Positions 1 through 8,800 of a DNA stretch of 64,000 bases are shown here, in pieces (the stretch's first letter is position 1; each line of letters opens with the position of its first letter). The notes under the pieces are model-generated. The model ran no database searches, was not told the DNA's origin, and saw only the letters and a list, made by a program, of their open reading frames with translations. The position numbers were made by a program, and so were the translations under genes. The stretch comes from Callipepla californica brunnescens (taxonomy: Eukaryota > Chordata > Aves > Galliformes > Odontophoridae): assembly GCA_023055505.1 (NCBI GenBank), contig JALIRH010000147.1, positions 558,001 to 622,000 on the forward strand, written 5' to 3'.

Positions 1-1
1 A

Positions 2-1036
2 GCCACTGCAACTGCACAAAATCCCTTCTCTACCCGCTTGGTGGGCTTTCCCATAGACGAGTGGCCAATCCCTGGTCCCTCACGAGCAATCTTTACTGGC
101 ACAAATTCGGTAGATAATTGGGATGGATGGGTTCCATATCTTCCGTCTGCCAAATTAGAGCCACAAGAAATAGATTTCTTAGGATCTATAAAAATGGACT
201 TCTGCCTGAGATTCCATTCTACTGGAAAAAATAAAACCAAACTATGGGATGTCAGTCCCGTAGACACAGCCATCAATAACCAAACTCTGTGGTGTAATTA
301 CACCTCACCCAGCCTTTCAAAATCAGTAAATGCTCCTTTACAGTTACCAGATGGAGTTTTCCGTAGTTGCGCTGACCGGGCATGGCCTGCCATTCCTTCT
401 TACATTAGAGGTGGGCCATGTAGTCTCGGGCGTTTAACCATCCTTACCCGAAATGAGACAACTGTCTTGCAATGGAGAAAGAAATATTCTCATCACCGTT
501 TTAGGAGAATGACCCACACCTTCAGATCAGATTGTGATGATAACATGAAGTTTTGGAACAGGGAGACCATAGGAGCCGTTTCCTTTTTCACACCGCAGGT
601 TGCTGTTGCTAAGCTTTTGGCAACACTGAACAAACTGGGTTCTTGCTTAGCAAAACAAGGAAATGCCACTAGTTTAGCTTGAACAGGTCTTTTACTTGAT
701 GCGGACAGTGTCAGACATGCTGCGCCACAAAATTGCGCTGCTACTGATTTCCTACTTCTGGCGCAAGGCCATGGCTGGGAGGATTTCGAAGGAATGTGCT
801 GCATGAACCTGTCAGAACATTCCGTTTCAATTCAAGCAAGTATCAAGACCATACGGGATGGAGTGAAGAAACTGCAGGAACAGAGGGATTGGGACTGGTT
901 GGACAAATTATTCTCGGGATGGGGGTCTCACCGGATGGCTCCACAGTATCTTAAAAATGATGTGCTACATTGCGATGATCGTTGTAACGCTTTTGCTGTT
1001 ACTTCCTTGCATTTTACAATGTGCGCAAAAAGATGA
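2..1036 (+). pseudogene. Broken retroviral envelope gene, partial
   Basis: The frame is open from the window edge to a stop at 680-682 and continues in the same frame from 683 to 1036. The first part looks like the C-terminal half of a surface subunit: Cys-rich, with several N-glycosylation sequons such as NQT and NYT. The second part is a transmembrane subunit with the CC of a CX6CC-type motif at about 798-803. The expected first Cys of that motif appears to be Trp. A heptad-like stretch follows (about 826-900). The hydrophobic membrane anchor is seen only in another frame after about 950, so there is at least one frameshift as well as the stop. The gene cannot encode an intact envelope protein. 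I infer the class from motif layout only. Confidence 0.8.
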
Positions 1037-1082
1037 TTGACAATGCTACAAAGAAAATATTCATAACAGAAAGGGGGAGAAG

Positions 1083-1449
1083 TGGGTGATGGCAAAAGTG
1101 GGAGTCAGACGGAACTGTTAGCTAAGCAGGAATCAGGCCATAAACCTTGGACGTAGGCTGTGTAAAGATAAGCTGATAAGCTTGAGACAACCATGTCTAA
1201 GGAGTGAAAAGAAACAGAAGACAGTAATGGATAGCAATAAGAAACTGTTTGTTTAGATGACTAGGAGTGTTTTATATTCTTGACCTGTTAACACTGAGGA
1301 GTGTAAATTCCCTCAATTAGATCCTTGCAGCTTCCCCCAGTTAGATCCTAACACACACTGCTTCTCTGTCTATCTAAGCTTTGAGTTGTTGCTTAATAAA
1401 TGGAACATTAGCTAGCATCAAGCTGGGTTCCCGACCCTTCATTGTAACA
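1083..1449 (+). mobile_element. 3' LTR of the env-bearing ERV
   Basis: The segment starts with TG immediately after the purine tract and ends in CA, giving 367 bp. It has an AATAAA signal at 1395-1400 about 50 bp before the end, as expected for an R/U5 region. No second LTR is in the window for comparison, so the exact 5' edge is inferred from the purine tract. Confidence 0.75.
1395..1400 (+). promoter_or_regulatory. LTR polyadenylation signal AATAAA
   Basis: Canonical hexamer inside the 3' LTR, about 50 bp upstream of the LTR end. Confidence 0.6.
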
Positions 1450-1583
1450 GTCTGTGGGTCTCTCTGGGTCCCGCTATGGGTCCCAATATGGTTTGCTGTG
1501 GGTCACTGTGGGTCCTGCTATGGGTCGCTGTGGGTCTCTATATGCCCCAGGAGATCCCTAAGGGGCTGCAGTTCCCCTCCACG

Positions 1584-1603
1584 CCACCAGGGGAGGGGGC
1601 GCT
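1584..1603 (+). promoter_or_regulatory. CTCF-like site, copy 1 (with insertion)
   Basis: CCACCAGGGGAGGGGGCGCT inside the first spacer. It has the two halves of a CTCF core, but about 5 extra bases separate CCACCAG from GGGGGCGCT. It is followed by TCACGTGATGT. Probably weak compared with copy 3. Confidence 0.35.
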
Positions 1604-1977
1604 CTCACGTGATGTCTCTGTGCCTTCCTATTGCTCTCTGAGGTTTTCTATGGGTCGCTGTGGGTCCCGGCATGGGTTGCTTTGGGTCAAGCTGTGGGTC
1701 ACTGTGGGTCGCTGTGGGTCTCGCTATGGGTCACTGTGGGTTGCTGTGGTTTGCTATGAGTCTCTATGGGTTGCTGTGGGTCGCTGTGGGTCGCTGTGGG
1801 TCTCGCTATGGGTCACTGTGGGTTGCTGTGGTTTGCTATGAGTCTCTATGGGTTGCTGTGGGTCGCTGTGGGTCACGCTATGGGTCCCAATAGGGTTCGC
1901 TGTGGGTCGGTGTGGGTCCTGCTATGGGTCTCTACGTGCCCCAGGAGATCCCTAAGGGGCTGCAGTTCCCCTTCACG

Positions 1978-1992
1978 CCACCAGAGGGAGCT
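1978..1992 (+). promoter_or_regulatory. CTCF-like site, copy 2
   Basis: CCACCAGAGGGAGCT in the second spacer. Spacing matches the CTCF core (CCACNAGNNGGCRSY), with G to A changes that lower the match. Confidence 0.4.
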
Positions 1993-2224
1993 CTCACATG
2001 ATGTCGCTGTGTCTCTACGGCTTCCTATTGCTCTCTGTGTTTTCCTCTTGGGCGCTATGTGTCGCTATGGGTCCCAATATGCTTCGCTGTGGGTTACTGT
2101 GGGTCACTGTGGATCGCTATGGGTTGCTATGGATCGCTTTGGTTTGCTGTGGGTCCTGCTATGGGTCTCTGTGGGTCTCTAAGGTTCCCAATGGATCCCT
2201 AAGGGGCTGCAGTTCCCCTCCACG

Positions 2225-2239
2225 CCACCAGGGGGCGCT
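2225..2239 (+). promoter_or_regulatory. CTCF-like site, copy 3 (near-perfect core)
   Basis: CCACCAGGGGGCGCT in the third spacer fits the vertebrate CTCF core motif essentially at every informative position. The same spacer family carries the other three copies, so the motif was amplified with the repeat. Confidence 0.6.
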
Positions 2240-3010
2240 CTCACGTAATGTCGCTGGGTCTCTAGGGCTCCTTATTGCTATCAGTGGTTTCCTATTGGGC
2301 GCTATGGGTCGCTGTGGGTCACTATGCGTCGCTATCGATCTCTGTGGGCTGCTACGTTTTGCTGCGGGTCTCTATGGGACGCTATGGGTCACTGTGGGTC
2401 TTGCTATGTGTATCCATGGGTCGCTATGGGTCGATGTGGATCGCTATAAGTCTCTACATGTTGCTAAGGGTTGCAATGGGTCGCTGTGGGTCATGCTGTG
2501 GGTGTCTGTGGGTCCAGCTATGGGTCATTGTGGGTCGCAGTGAGTCGCTACGGGTCTCTTCGGGACGCTATGGGTCACTCTAGGTCCTGCTATGGGTCGC
2601 TGTGGGTCGCTTTGGGTCTCTATGGGTCTCAGTGGGTCTCTGTGGTCACTGTGGGTTGCTATGGGTCGGTGTGGGTCGCTGTGTGTCGCGGTGGGTCGCT
2701 ATCAGTCACTATTGGTTGTAATCGGTCTCTGTGGGTTGCTGTGAGTCGCTGTGGGCCCCCCTATAGGTTGCTGTGGGTCGGCTGGGTCGCTATGGGTTGC
2801 TGTGGATGGCTGTGTGTCGCTGTGCCTCTATGAGTCGCTATGGGTTGCAGTGCGTCGCAATGGGTCAATGTGGTCTGTTACGGGTCGCTGTGGGTTACGC
2901 TGTGGGTCCCAATATGGTTCGCTGTGGGTCAGTGTGGGTCCTGCTATGAGGCGCTGTTGGTCTCTATGTGCCCCAGGAGATTCCTAAGGAGCTGCAGTTC
3001 CCCCTCCACG

Positions 3011-3025
3011 ACACCAGGCGGCGCT
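3011..3025 (+). promoter_or_regulatory. CTCF-like site, copy 4
   Basis: ACACCAGGCGGCGCT in the fourth spacer. The spacing is right, with a mismatch at the first base and C for G in the centre. Followed by TCACGTGATGT as in copy 1. Confidence 0.45.
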
Positions 3026-3530
3026 CTCACGTGATGTCGCTGTGTCTCTGTGGCTCCCTCTTGCTCCCTGTGGTTTTCCATGGGTCGCTGTGGATCGCTA
3101 TGGGTCCCAATGGGTCGCTGTGGTTCCTGGCATAGGTCGCTATGGGTCAAGCTGTGGGTCACTTTGGGTTGCTGTGGGTGTCTGTGGGTCCAGCTATAGG
3201 TCACTGTGGGTCTCAGTGAGTCGCTGTGGGTCTCTATAAGTCGCTGTGGGTAACTATGAGTCTCTATGTGTTTCTATGGGTCGCTGTGGGTCTCTATGGG
3301 TCGCTGTGGGTCCCGCTGTGGGTCACTGTGGGTCGCTGTGTGAGCTATCGGTCTCTGTGGGTTGCTGTGGTTCCCCCTATAGGTTGCTGTGGGTCGGTTG
3401 GGTCGCTGTGGGTCCCGCTATGGGTCGCTGTGAGTCTCTATGGGTCGCTGTGGGTCTCTATGGGTCAGTGTGGGTCACTGTGGGTCAGTGTGGGTCGCTG
3501 TGGGTCCCGCAGAAGGCGGTGTGCCCAGAG

Positions 3531-3712
3531 CGAAGCCACGCCCAGCTATGGGGCGGATGTGGGGCAGCTACGGGGCAGCCATGGGTCACCATGGATCTCC
3601 ATGGGGTCCCTACGGATCTCAATGGGGTCTCCACTGATCTCAGTGGATCTCAATGGGGTGGCTATGGGGCAGCTGTGGGGCAGCAATGGGGCACTGACCT
3701 ATTCCCCTCAGA
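3531..3712 (+). repeat. Transition segment with 12-bp-type G-rich units
   Basis: After a short non-repetitive stretch (3520-3545) the sequence holds units such as GGGGCAGCTACG and GGGGCAGCCATG, the same family as the arrays at 23.5-34 kb. Units of the type GGATCTCCAT follow. A polypyrimidine tract and AG near 3700-3713 resemble a splice acceptor, but no recognisable exon follows. Confidence 0.6.
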
Positions 3713-4500
3713 ATGCCGCCACTGCATCTCCTCCACCTCCTGCGGGAGCACCTCTGTGGGGCAGAACTCTGCCCCACACCTTCACCCCAAACATCCACAC
3801 CACAGCTCAGCCCCCCAGCGCTGCCCCACATCCCACACATTTGCCCCACATCTCTGCCCCTCATCCCCTGGCCACACAGCTCAGCCCCACATCCCACAGC
3901 TCAGCCCCTCATCCCACACCTGGCCCCAGAGCTCAGCCCTGTGGCTCTGCCCCACACATCTGCCCCAAACCCCACACCTGGACCCACAGCTCAGCCCCAC
4001 ATCCCTCAGCTCTGCACCACAGCTCAGCCCCTCACCCCACACCTGGCCCCAGAGCTCAGCCCTGTGGCTCTGCCCCACACATCTGCCCCAAACCCCACAC
4101 CTGGACCCACAGATCTGCCCCACATCCCACAGCTCAGCCCCACGGCTCAACCCCAATCTGCACATACCTGCCCCACATCCCACAGCTCTGCCCCACATAC
4201 CTACCTGCCCCACAGATCAGCCCCACATTCCACAGCTCTGCCCCATGGATCAGCCTCACATCCCGCAGCTCAGCCCCGCATCTGAGCCCCACATCTGCTC
4301 ATACCTGCACCACACCTCCGCCCCCCAACCGCCACAGCTCTGCCCCACAGATCCACCCCACAGCTCAGCCCCGCATCCCACAGCTCTGCCCCAATCAGTG
4401 CACCTGGACCCACAACTCTGCCCCACAGCTCTGCCCCAAGCCTGGACCCCACACCCACGACCCCAGCCCCAAATCCCTGCCCCATAACCCCATAACCTGA
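3713..4500 (+). repeat. C-rich minisatellite (CAGCTCTGCCCCACATCC type)
   Basis: Degenerate units built from CAGCTC(A/T)GCCCCACA and related words. It contains a 123-bp internal tandem duplication (from about 3902 and again from about 4025, nearly identical for about 110 bp). Proline-rich open frames on + and glycine-rich ones on - follow from composition. I see no gene. Confidence 0.8.
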
Positions 4501-4870
4501 CCCCGGCCCCATAACCGCCCCTCCCGCCCTGCCACTGACCACGTGCTCTGCTTCCAGCTCCGCTTCCACCATGCGGCCGCTTCCGGCCCCACGGCACAGC
4601 TCGGCCAATCACAGCACAGATCGGCAGCGGAAAGGGCGGGGTGTGGGGTAGCGAGGCGGAACAGTGCCACTGGAACGAGGCACGATGACCGGAAATAACT
4701 GAAACGTCTGGGAGCGCGGATTTCCGGCAGCGAGCGGGGCATTGTGGGTAAGGAGGCGGAAGCACGCCTGGAAGTGGGAAACCGGAAGCCAGTGGGAAGC
4801 GAGTGGGTGTGGCCAACGTTAAGCCTCGCATTCGAGCCACGCCCCAACGTGCAATGACCCGAAGTGACCC
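4501..4870. promoter_or_regulatory. CpG-island promoter
   Basis: The only CpG-dense block in the left 27 kb. It contains CCAAT (4605-4609), a GC box GGGCGGGG (from 4634), repeated CCGGAAGY-type ETS sites (near 4582, 4690 and 4785) and GCATTGTGGG (from 4738), whose reverse CCCACAATGC resembles half of the ZNF143/THAP11 promoter motif. These are typical of TATA-less housekeeping promoters. It lies just past the 3' end of SGF29, so it may have served a neighbouring gene that is missing or not recognised here. Direction is not determined. Confidence 0.6.
4540..4572 (-). other. Possible first coding exon, unrecognised
   Basis: On the minus strand an ATG in good context (GCCGCATGG) opens a short acidic frame, MVEAELEAEHV, followed by GTCAGT, a plausible splice donor at 4539. 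It sits inside the CpG island. Further down the minus strand lies only minisatellite, so no second exon can be matched. This could be chance. Confidence 0.2.
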
Positions 4871-4884
4871 CGATGTGACGCAAA

Positions 4885-5155
4885 ATGACCCCAAATATCC
4901 CAGATTACTTCCAACACTTCTTGGAAGCGCTGCGCCCCAAAGGGCCCCAAAATGACCCCAAAGTGACCCCAAAACCCTATAACGACCCCATAAGGACCAT
5001 ATCAAATCCCCTATGGGGTCACTTCTTGGTGTCTCTGCAGGCCACGACGCAGCACTGCACCCCAAAGTGCTCCAGAGTGACCCCAAAGTGACCGTAAATC
5101 GGCCCTAATGACCCCAAAAAACCTAAATCCTGGAACGGCCCCAAAACGGCCACAC
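4885..5155 (+). repeat. Short degenerate TGACCCCAAA-type repeat in the SGF29 3' region
   Basis: Units such as ATGACCCCAAA, GTGACCCCAAA and CGACCCCATA recur between the CpG island and the SGF29 last exon. They also fill the gap between the two copies of the SGF29 C-terminal coding segment. They therefore contribute in-frame residues if the extended reading frame is translated. Confidence 0.6.
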
Positions 5156-5276
5156 GGGGTCGCTTCTTCTTGGTGTCCCTGCAGGCCACAACGTAGCGCT
5201 GTGCGACGTTGAGTGGCGATGAATATCCGTCAGCGTACAACGTGTCCTCAAACAGCACCGAGGAATCATCCTGCGG
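5019..5276 (-). CDS. SGF29: SGF29 last exon (SAGA-associated factor 29), stop-extended
   Basis: SGF29 is a subunit of the SAGA and ATAC histone acetyltransferase complexes in the nucleus. Its C-terminal tandem Tudor domain reads H3K4me2/3. The exon starts at 5276 after a polypyrimidine tract and ACAG on the minus strand. It begins PQDDSSVLFEDTLYADGY and runs through SPLNVAQRYVVACRDTKKK, which I recognise as the end of the second Tudor domain and the family C-terminus. The family normally stops right after the lysines. Here that codon reads CGA (5160-5162) and the frame continues about 45 codons through spacer repeats into a second copy of the end (VVACRDTKK), which stops with TGA at 5019-5021. 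Preceding exons for the rest of the Tudor domains are not seen to the right. Exon 1 of the same gene is at 27.9 kb. Whether the locus is still functional is unknown. Confidence 0.88.
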   Translation of the reverse strand, partial: PQDDSSVLFEDTLYADGYSSPLNVAQRYVVACRDTKKKRPRVAVLGPFQDLGFLGSLGPIYGHFGVTLEHFGVQCCVVACRDTKK

Positions 5277-5860
5277 CTGTTATAGAGCAATTATGGGGTC
5301 AGGGGGAATTTATGGGGTCGGGAGGAAAGCAATGGGGTCAGGGGGAATTATGGGGTCAGGGGGAATTTAAAGGGTTGGGGGGGGAACAGGGGAACTAATA
5401 GGGTCAGAGGGGAAATTAATGGGGTCACGGGGGGGAACAGGTGAATTATGGGGACGGGGGGAAAGTAATGGGGTTGGGCTGATGTGACCTCAAACAGCAC
5501 CGAGGAATCGTCCTGCGGCTGTTCTAGGGCAATTATAGGGTCGGGGGGAATAGGGGAAGTAACAGGGTCAGGAGGTGAAGTAATGGGGTCACAGGGGGAA
5601 ATTGATGGGGTTGGGGGGGAAATTATAGGGTCATGGGGGGGAATTATGGGGTCGGGGGAAAATTGTGGGGTCAGGGGGGAACTAATGGGATTTGGGGCTG
5701 ACATTTGGGGGAAATAATCGGATTCTGGGGCTGATAATGGAGATTTTGGGGTGGAATTGCAGGATTTTGGCGCTGAGTTTTGGGGTCAGATATCGACATT
5801 ATAGGGCTGGGTTATGGGGTCCGTTCGTGCCCTTTTGGGGCCGGGTTCTGTGCTGTGGGT
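5277..5860 (+). repeat. G-rich (A)TGGGGTCAGGGGGAATTA-type repeat upstream of the SGF29 exon
   Basis: Degenerate units of about 14-20 bp such as ATGGGGTCAGGGGGAA, on the strand opposite SGF29 (intronic with respect to it). The exon-like insert at 5488-5518 shows the block was partly duplicated together with the exon edge. The last 100 bp decay toward the telomere-like array. Confidence 0.7.
5488..5518 (-). pseudogene. Broken duplicate of the start of the SGF29 last exon
   Basis: 31 bp matching 5246-5276 with few differences, including the acceptor side (GAACAG before CCGCAGGA). It encodes PQDDSSVLFE and then runs into repeat. It is a tandem partial duplication of the exon edge plus intron repeat, and could act as a decoy splice acceptor. 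Confidence 0.8.
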
Positions 5861-8800
5861 CCTAAAACTAAAGAGAACCCTACCCCTTCCACTAAACCTT
5901 CATCTACATCCCTAACCCTTACCCTAAACCTAAATCTACACCAAAACCTAACCCTAACCCTAACATGTCTTCTAACTGTAAAACTAATGCTTCACCTAAC
6001 CCGAACTGAAACCCTAGGATTAAACCTTACCTAACACCTAGCTATATTCCTAACCCTATCCTGAAACCTAACGTTAACCCTAACCCTAAAAACAACTTGG
6101 AACCAAACCCTAACCCTAACCTAACCCTTATCAGAACCCTAAATCTAATCCTAACCGTTACCTTAATTTAACTCCAATTCTACCTGAAATCTAAATGGGA
6201 CCTTAAAACCAACCCCAAATTTAAGCCCAACCCTAAGCCTAACACAAAGCATTAGATTACCACAGCCATCACCTAACTTCTAACCCTGACCCTAACACTA
6301 ATACTAAACCAAAACAGATTCCAAATACTAACCCAATTCCTATTCTGAAACCCAAAACTATTCCAAAAACAAACCCAAGGCCTAACCTTTCTCTCACTCT
6401 AACAATCAAAGAAAACCTATTCCTAAACCTAATCCTAAATCTAGTCCTAATCCTAACCCTCACCCTTAATCTAACCCTGTCAACGGTTTACCGGGCTGGA
6501 TCGGCCCGGTTCCGTGACGATTGCTGCGGGGACCCACGGACCCACGCCCCAGGAAAGGGCAAGGAAAAAGGGAAAAGGGAAAAGGGAGATGGGCCTAGAA
6601 ACAAAACAGCGGCAACGATCTGAGGAGGAAAGCTAATTTACTAAATAAGATATTAGAAAACAAAATAACACAATATAATACAATGTAATTGGAATTGAGG
6701 CTAATGAATCAAACAAAATGAGCAAGAGAGAGTGTCCGATAAACCGAAGGCCTTACGCTAACGCTGAAGGCGATACGGCAGCGAGCACCCACTGCTGAGT
6801 CGATCCCGAAGGAAAGAGAGTGTCCCGTGACCGCTGAGGGTTTTTATCTGTTCCCTCTGAGCGGAAAACACGTAAAAATACAAAGCATCGCAAAGTCCTC
6901 TGGGGAATGTAGTGCTTCTTCTCTTCTCAGACAGGTATACCTGGAATTATCAATGATCTATGGAGCTGGAGTATTAGCTCTTCAACTCCTAATGCAATAC
7001 ATGATGTTATGATGTGGAATACCAGTACCAAAAAATCATAAAACCATGACAAACCCCAACCCCCACCCAGAAGCTAACACTTAGCATTGTACAATACCTA
7101 AACGTACCCCTAATCCTTATCACTAAACCTAAAAGGAACCTGAAACATAGTGCTAAATCTGACCCGAACCCTAACCCTAAACTTCATCCTATTCCCAAAC
7201 CTCGCCCTATTCAGAACCCTATTCCTAACCCGAACACTAACCCTTACTCTATTACTAACTTGAAGACTAACCCTAACAATGAACCGATTCCTAAACCTTT
7301 TCCTTCCTCCAAATTGATTCCTAACACTAACCCTAACCCTAATCAAACCCGAACCCAATTCTTAACCCTAAATCTAACCGTATCCCAATCCCTAACTCTT
7401 ACCATAACCCTAACCCTAAGTCTTACTCTATCACTAACCCTAACCCTACATTAACCCTATCCTAACCCTAACCATAACCCTAACCTAAACCTAATCCCAA
7501 TCCTAACCCTAACCCTACCCTAACCCCTAACACTAATCCCCTAAAACTTATCACAACCCTAACCCTGAACCCTAACACTACCCTAACCCTGAACCTAACC
7601 CTAATCCTACCCTAACACCAACCCTCACCCTAACCCTAACCCTAACCCCTAACCCTAACACTAATCCCCTAACTCTAACCCCCTAACCCTAACCCTAACC
7701 TAACCCTTACCCCAACCCTAACCCCTAACCATACCCTAACCCTAACCCTAAACCCTAACACTACCCTAACCCTGAACCTAACCCTAATCCTACCCTAACA
7801 CCAACCCTCACCCTAACCCTTACCCAAACCCTAAACGTACCCTAACCCTAACACTAACCCTACCCTAACTCTAACCCTACCCTAACCCGACCCTAACTCT
7901 TACCCTATCCCTAACCCTAACCCCTAACCCTAATACTGACCCTAACCCCTAACCCTAACCCTTACCGTAAATTCTAATCCAACCCTAACCCTTACCCTAA
8001 CCCCTAACCCTACCCTAACCCTACACTAACCCTCAAATCTAACCCTAATTCTACCCTAACCCTAACCCTACCCTTAACCCTGACCCTAACCATACCCTAA
8101 CCCTTACCTAACCCTAACTCTACCCTAATCCTTAACCCTAAACCTACCCTAACATTTACCCTAACCCCTAACCCTTACCCTAACCCCTACCTAACCATAA
8201 CTCTAACATTAACCCTAACCCTACCCTAACACCTAACCCTACCCTAACCCTGTGCTAACCCTAACCCTGACCCTGACCCTGACTCAAACCCTACCCTTAA
8301 CCCTGACCCTGACCCTAACCCTACCCTAACCCTTACCTACCCCTAAGCCATAACCCTAACCCTAACACTAACCCTAACCCAACCCTAACCCTACCCTAAC
8401 ATTTACCCTAACCCCTAACCCTTACCTAACCATAACCCTAACACTAACCCTAAACCTAACCTAACCCTACCCTAACCGTGACCCTAACCCCTATCCCCAA
8501 CCCGTAAGCCCAAACCCTAACCCTGTCCCTAACCCCAACCCTACCCTAACCCTAACCCCAACCCTACCCTAACCCTAACCCTGCCCCTAACCCTACCCGA
8601 GCCCTAACCTTAACCCTAACCCCTAACCCATACCCTACCCTAACACTACCCTACCCTTACCATAAACCTACCCTAACTCTACCCTTACCCTAACCCTACC
8701 CTAACCCTAACTCTAACCCTACCCTAACTCTAACCCTATCCATAACCCTAACCCTACCATAACCCTATTGATGGACCCTAACCCTACCCTAACCCTAACC

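Larger units (their letters stand above)
1..1449 (+). mobile_element. 3' end of an endogenous retrovirus (env plus 3' LTR)
   Basis: The left edge of the window enters the element inside env. It then continues through a purine-rich tract (about 1069-1082, the usual plus-strand primer site) into an LTR that ends in CA at 1449. The 10-bp GGGTC array starts at the next base. The 5' part of the provirus lies outside the window. The transmembrane-subunit layout is the type shared by gamma- and alpha-retrovirus-like elements. The coding part is broken, so this is an old inactive copy. Confidence 0.85.
1450..3530 (+). repeat. 10-bp G-rich minisatellite, consensus GGGTCGCTRT
   Basis: About 2.1 kb of near-uninterrupted 10-bp units, GGGTCGCTGT alternating with GGGTCGCTAT, with point variants and few length changes. 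The G-rich strand is always +. Four longer spacers of about 100-130 bp interrupt it (about 1545-1650, 1930-2050, 2185-2300 and 2970-3075). They are related to each other, giving an irregular higher-order repeat. Several long open frames cross it only because the unit lacks stops in some frames. They are not genes. Confidence 0.9.

Noticed and set aside
1450..3530. Cysteine-rich open frames (MGRCGSLWV type) that resemble small secreted peptides
   Set aside because: They follow from GGGTCGCTGT in the right frame. The same residues recur in all frames of the array.
3226..4500. 413-424 codon frames, the longest in the window
   Set aside because: They fuse the 10-bp array with the C-rich minisatellite. 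They are proline/serine/histidine low-complexity in two frames at once, and no splice-bounded or conserved segment is visible.
4256..5086. 276-codon minus-strand frame across the CpG island
   Set aside because: It mixes GC-rich promoter sequence with minisatellite, overlaps the last codons of the SGF29 exon in another frame, and has no homology that I can see.
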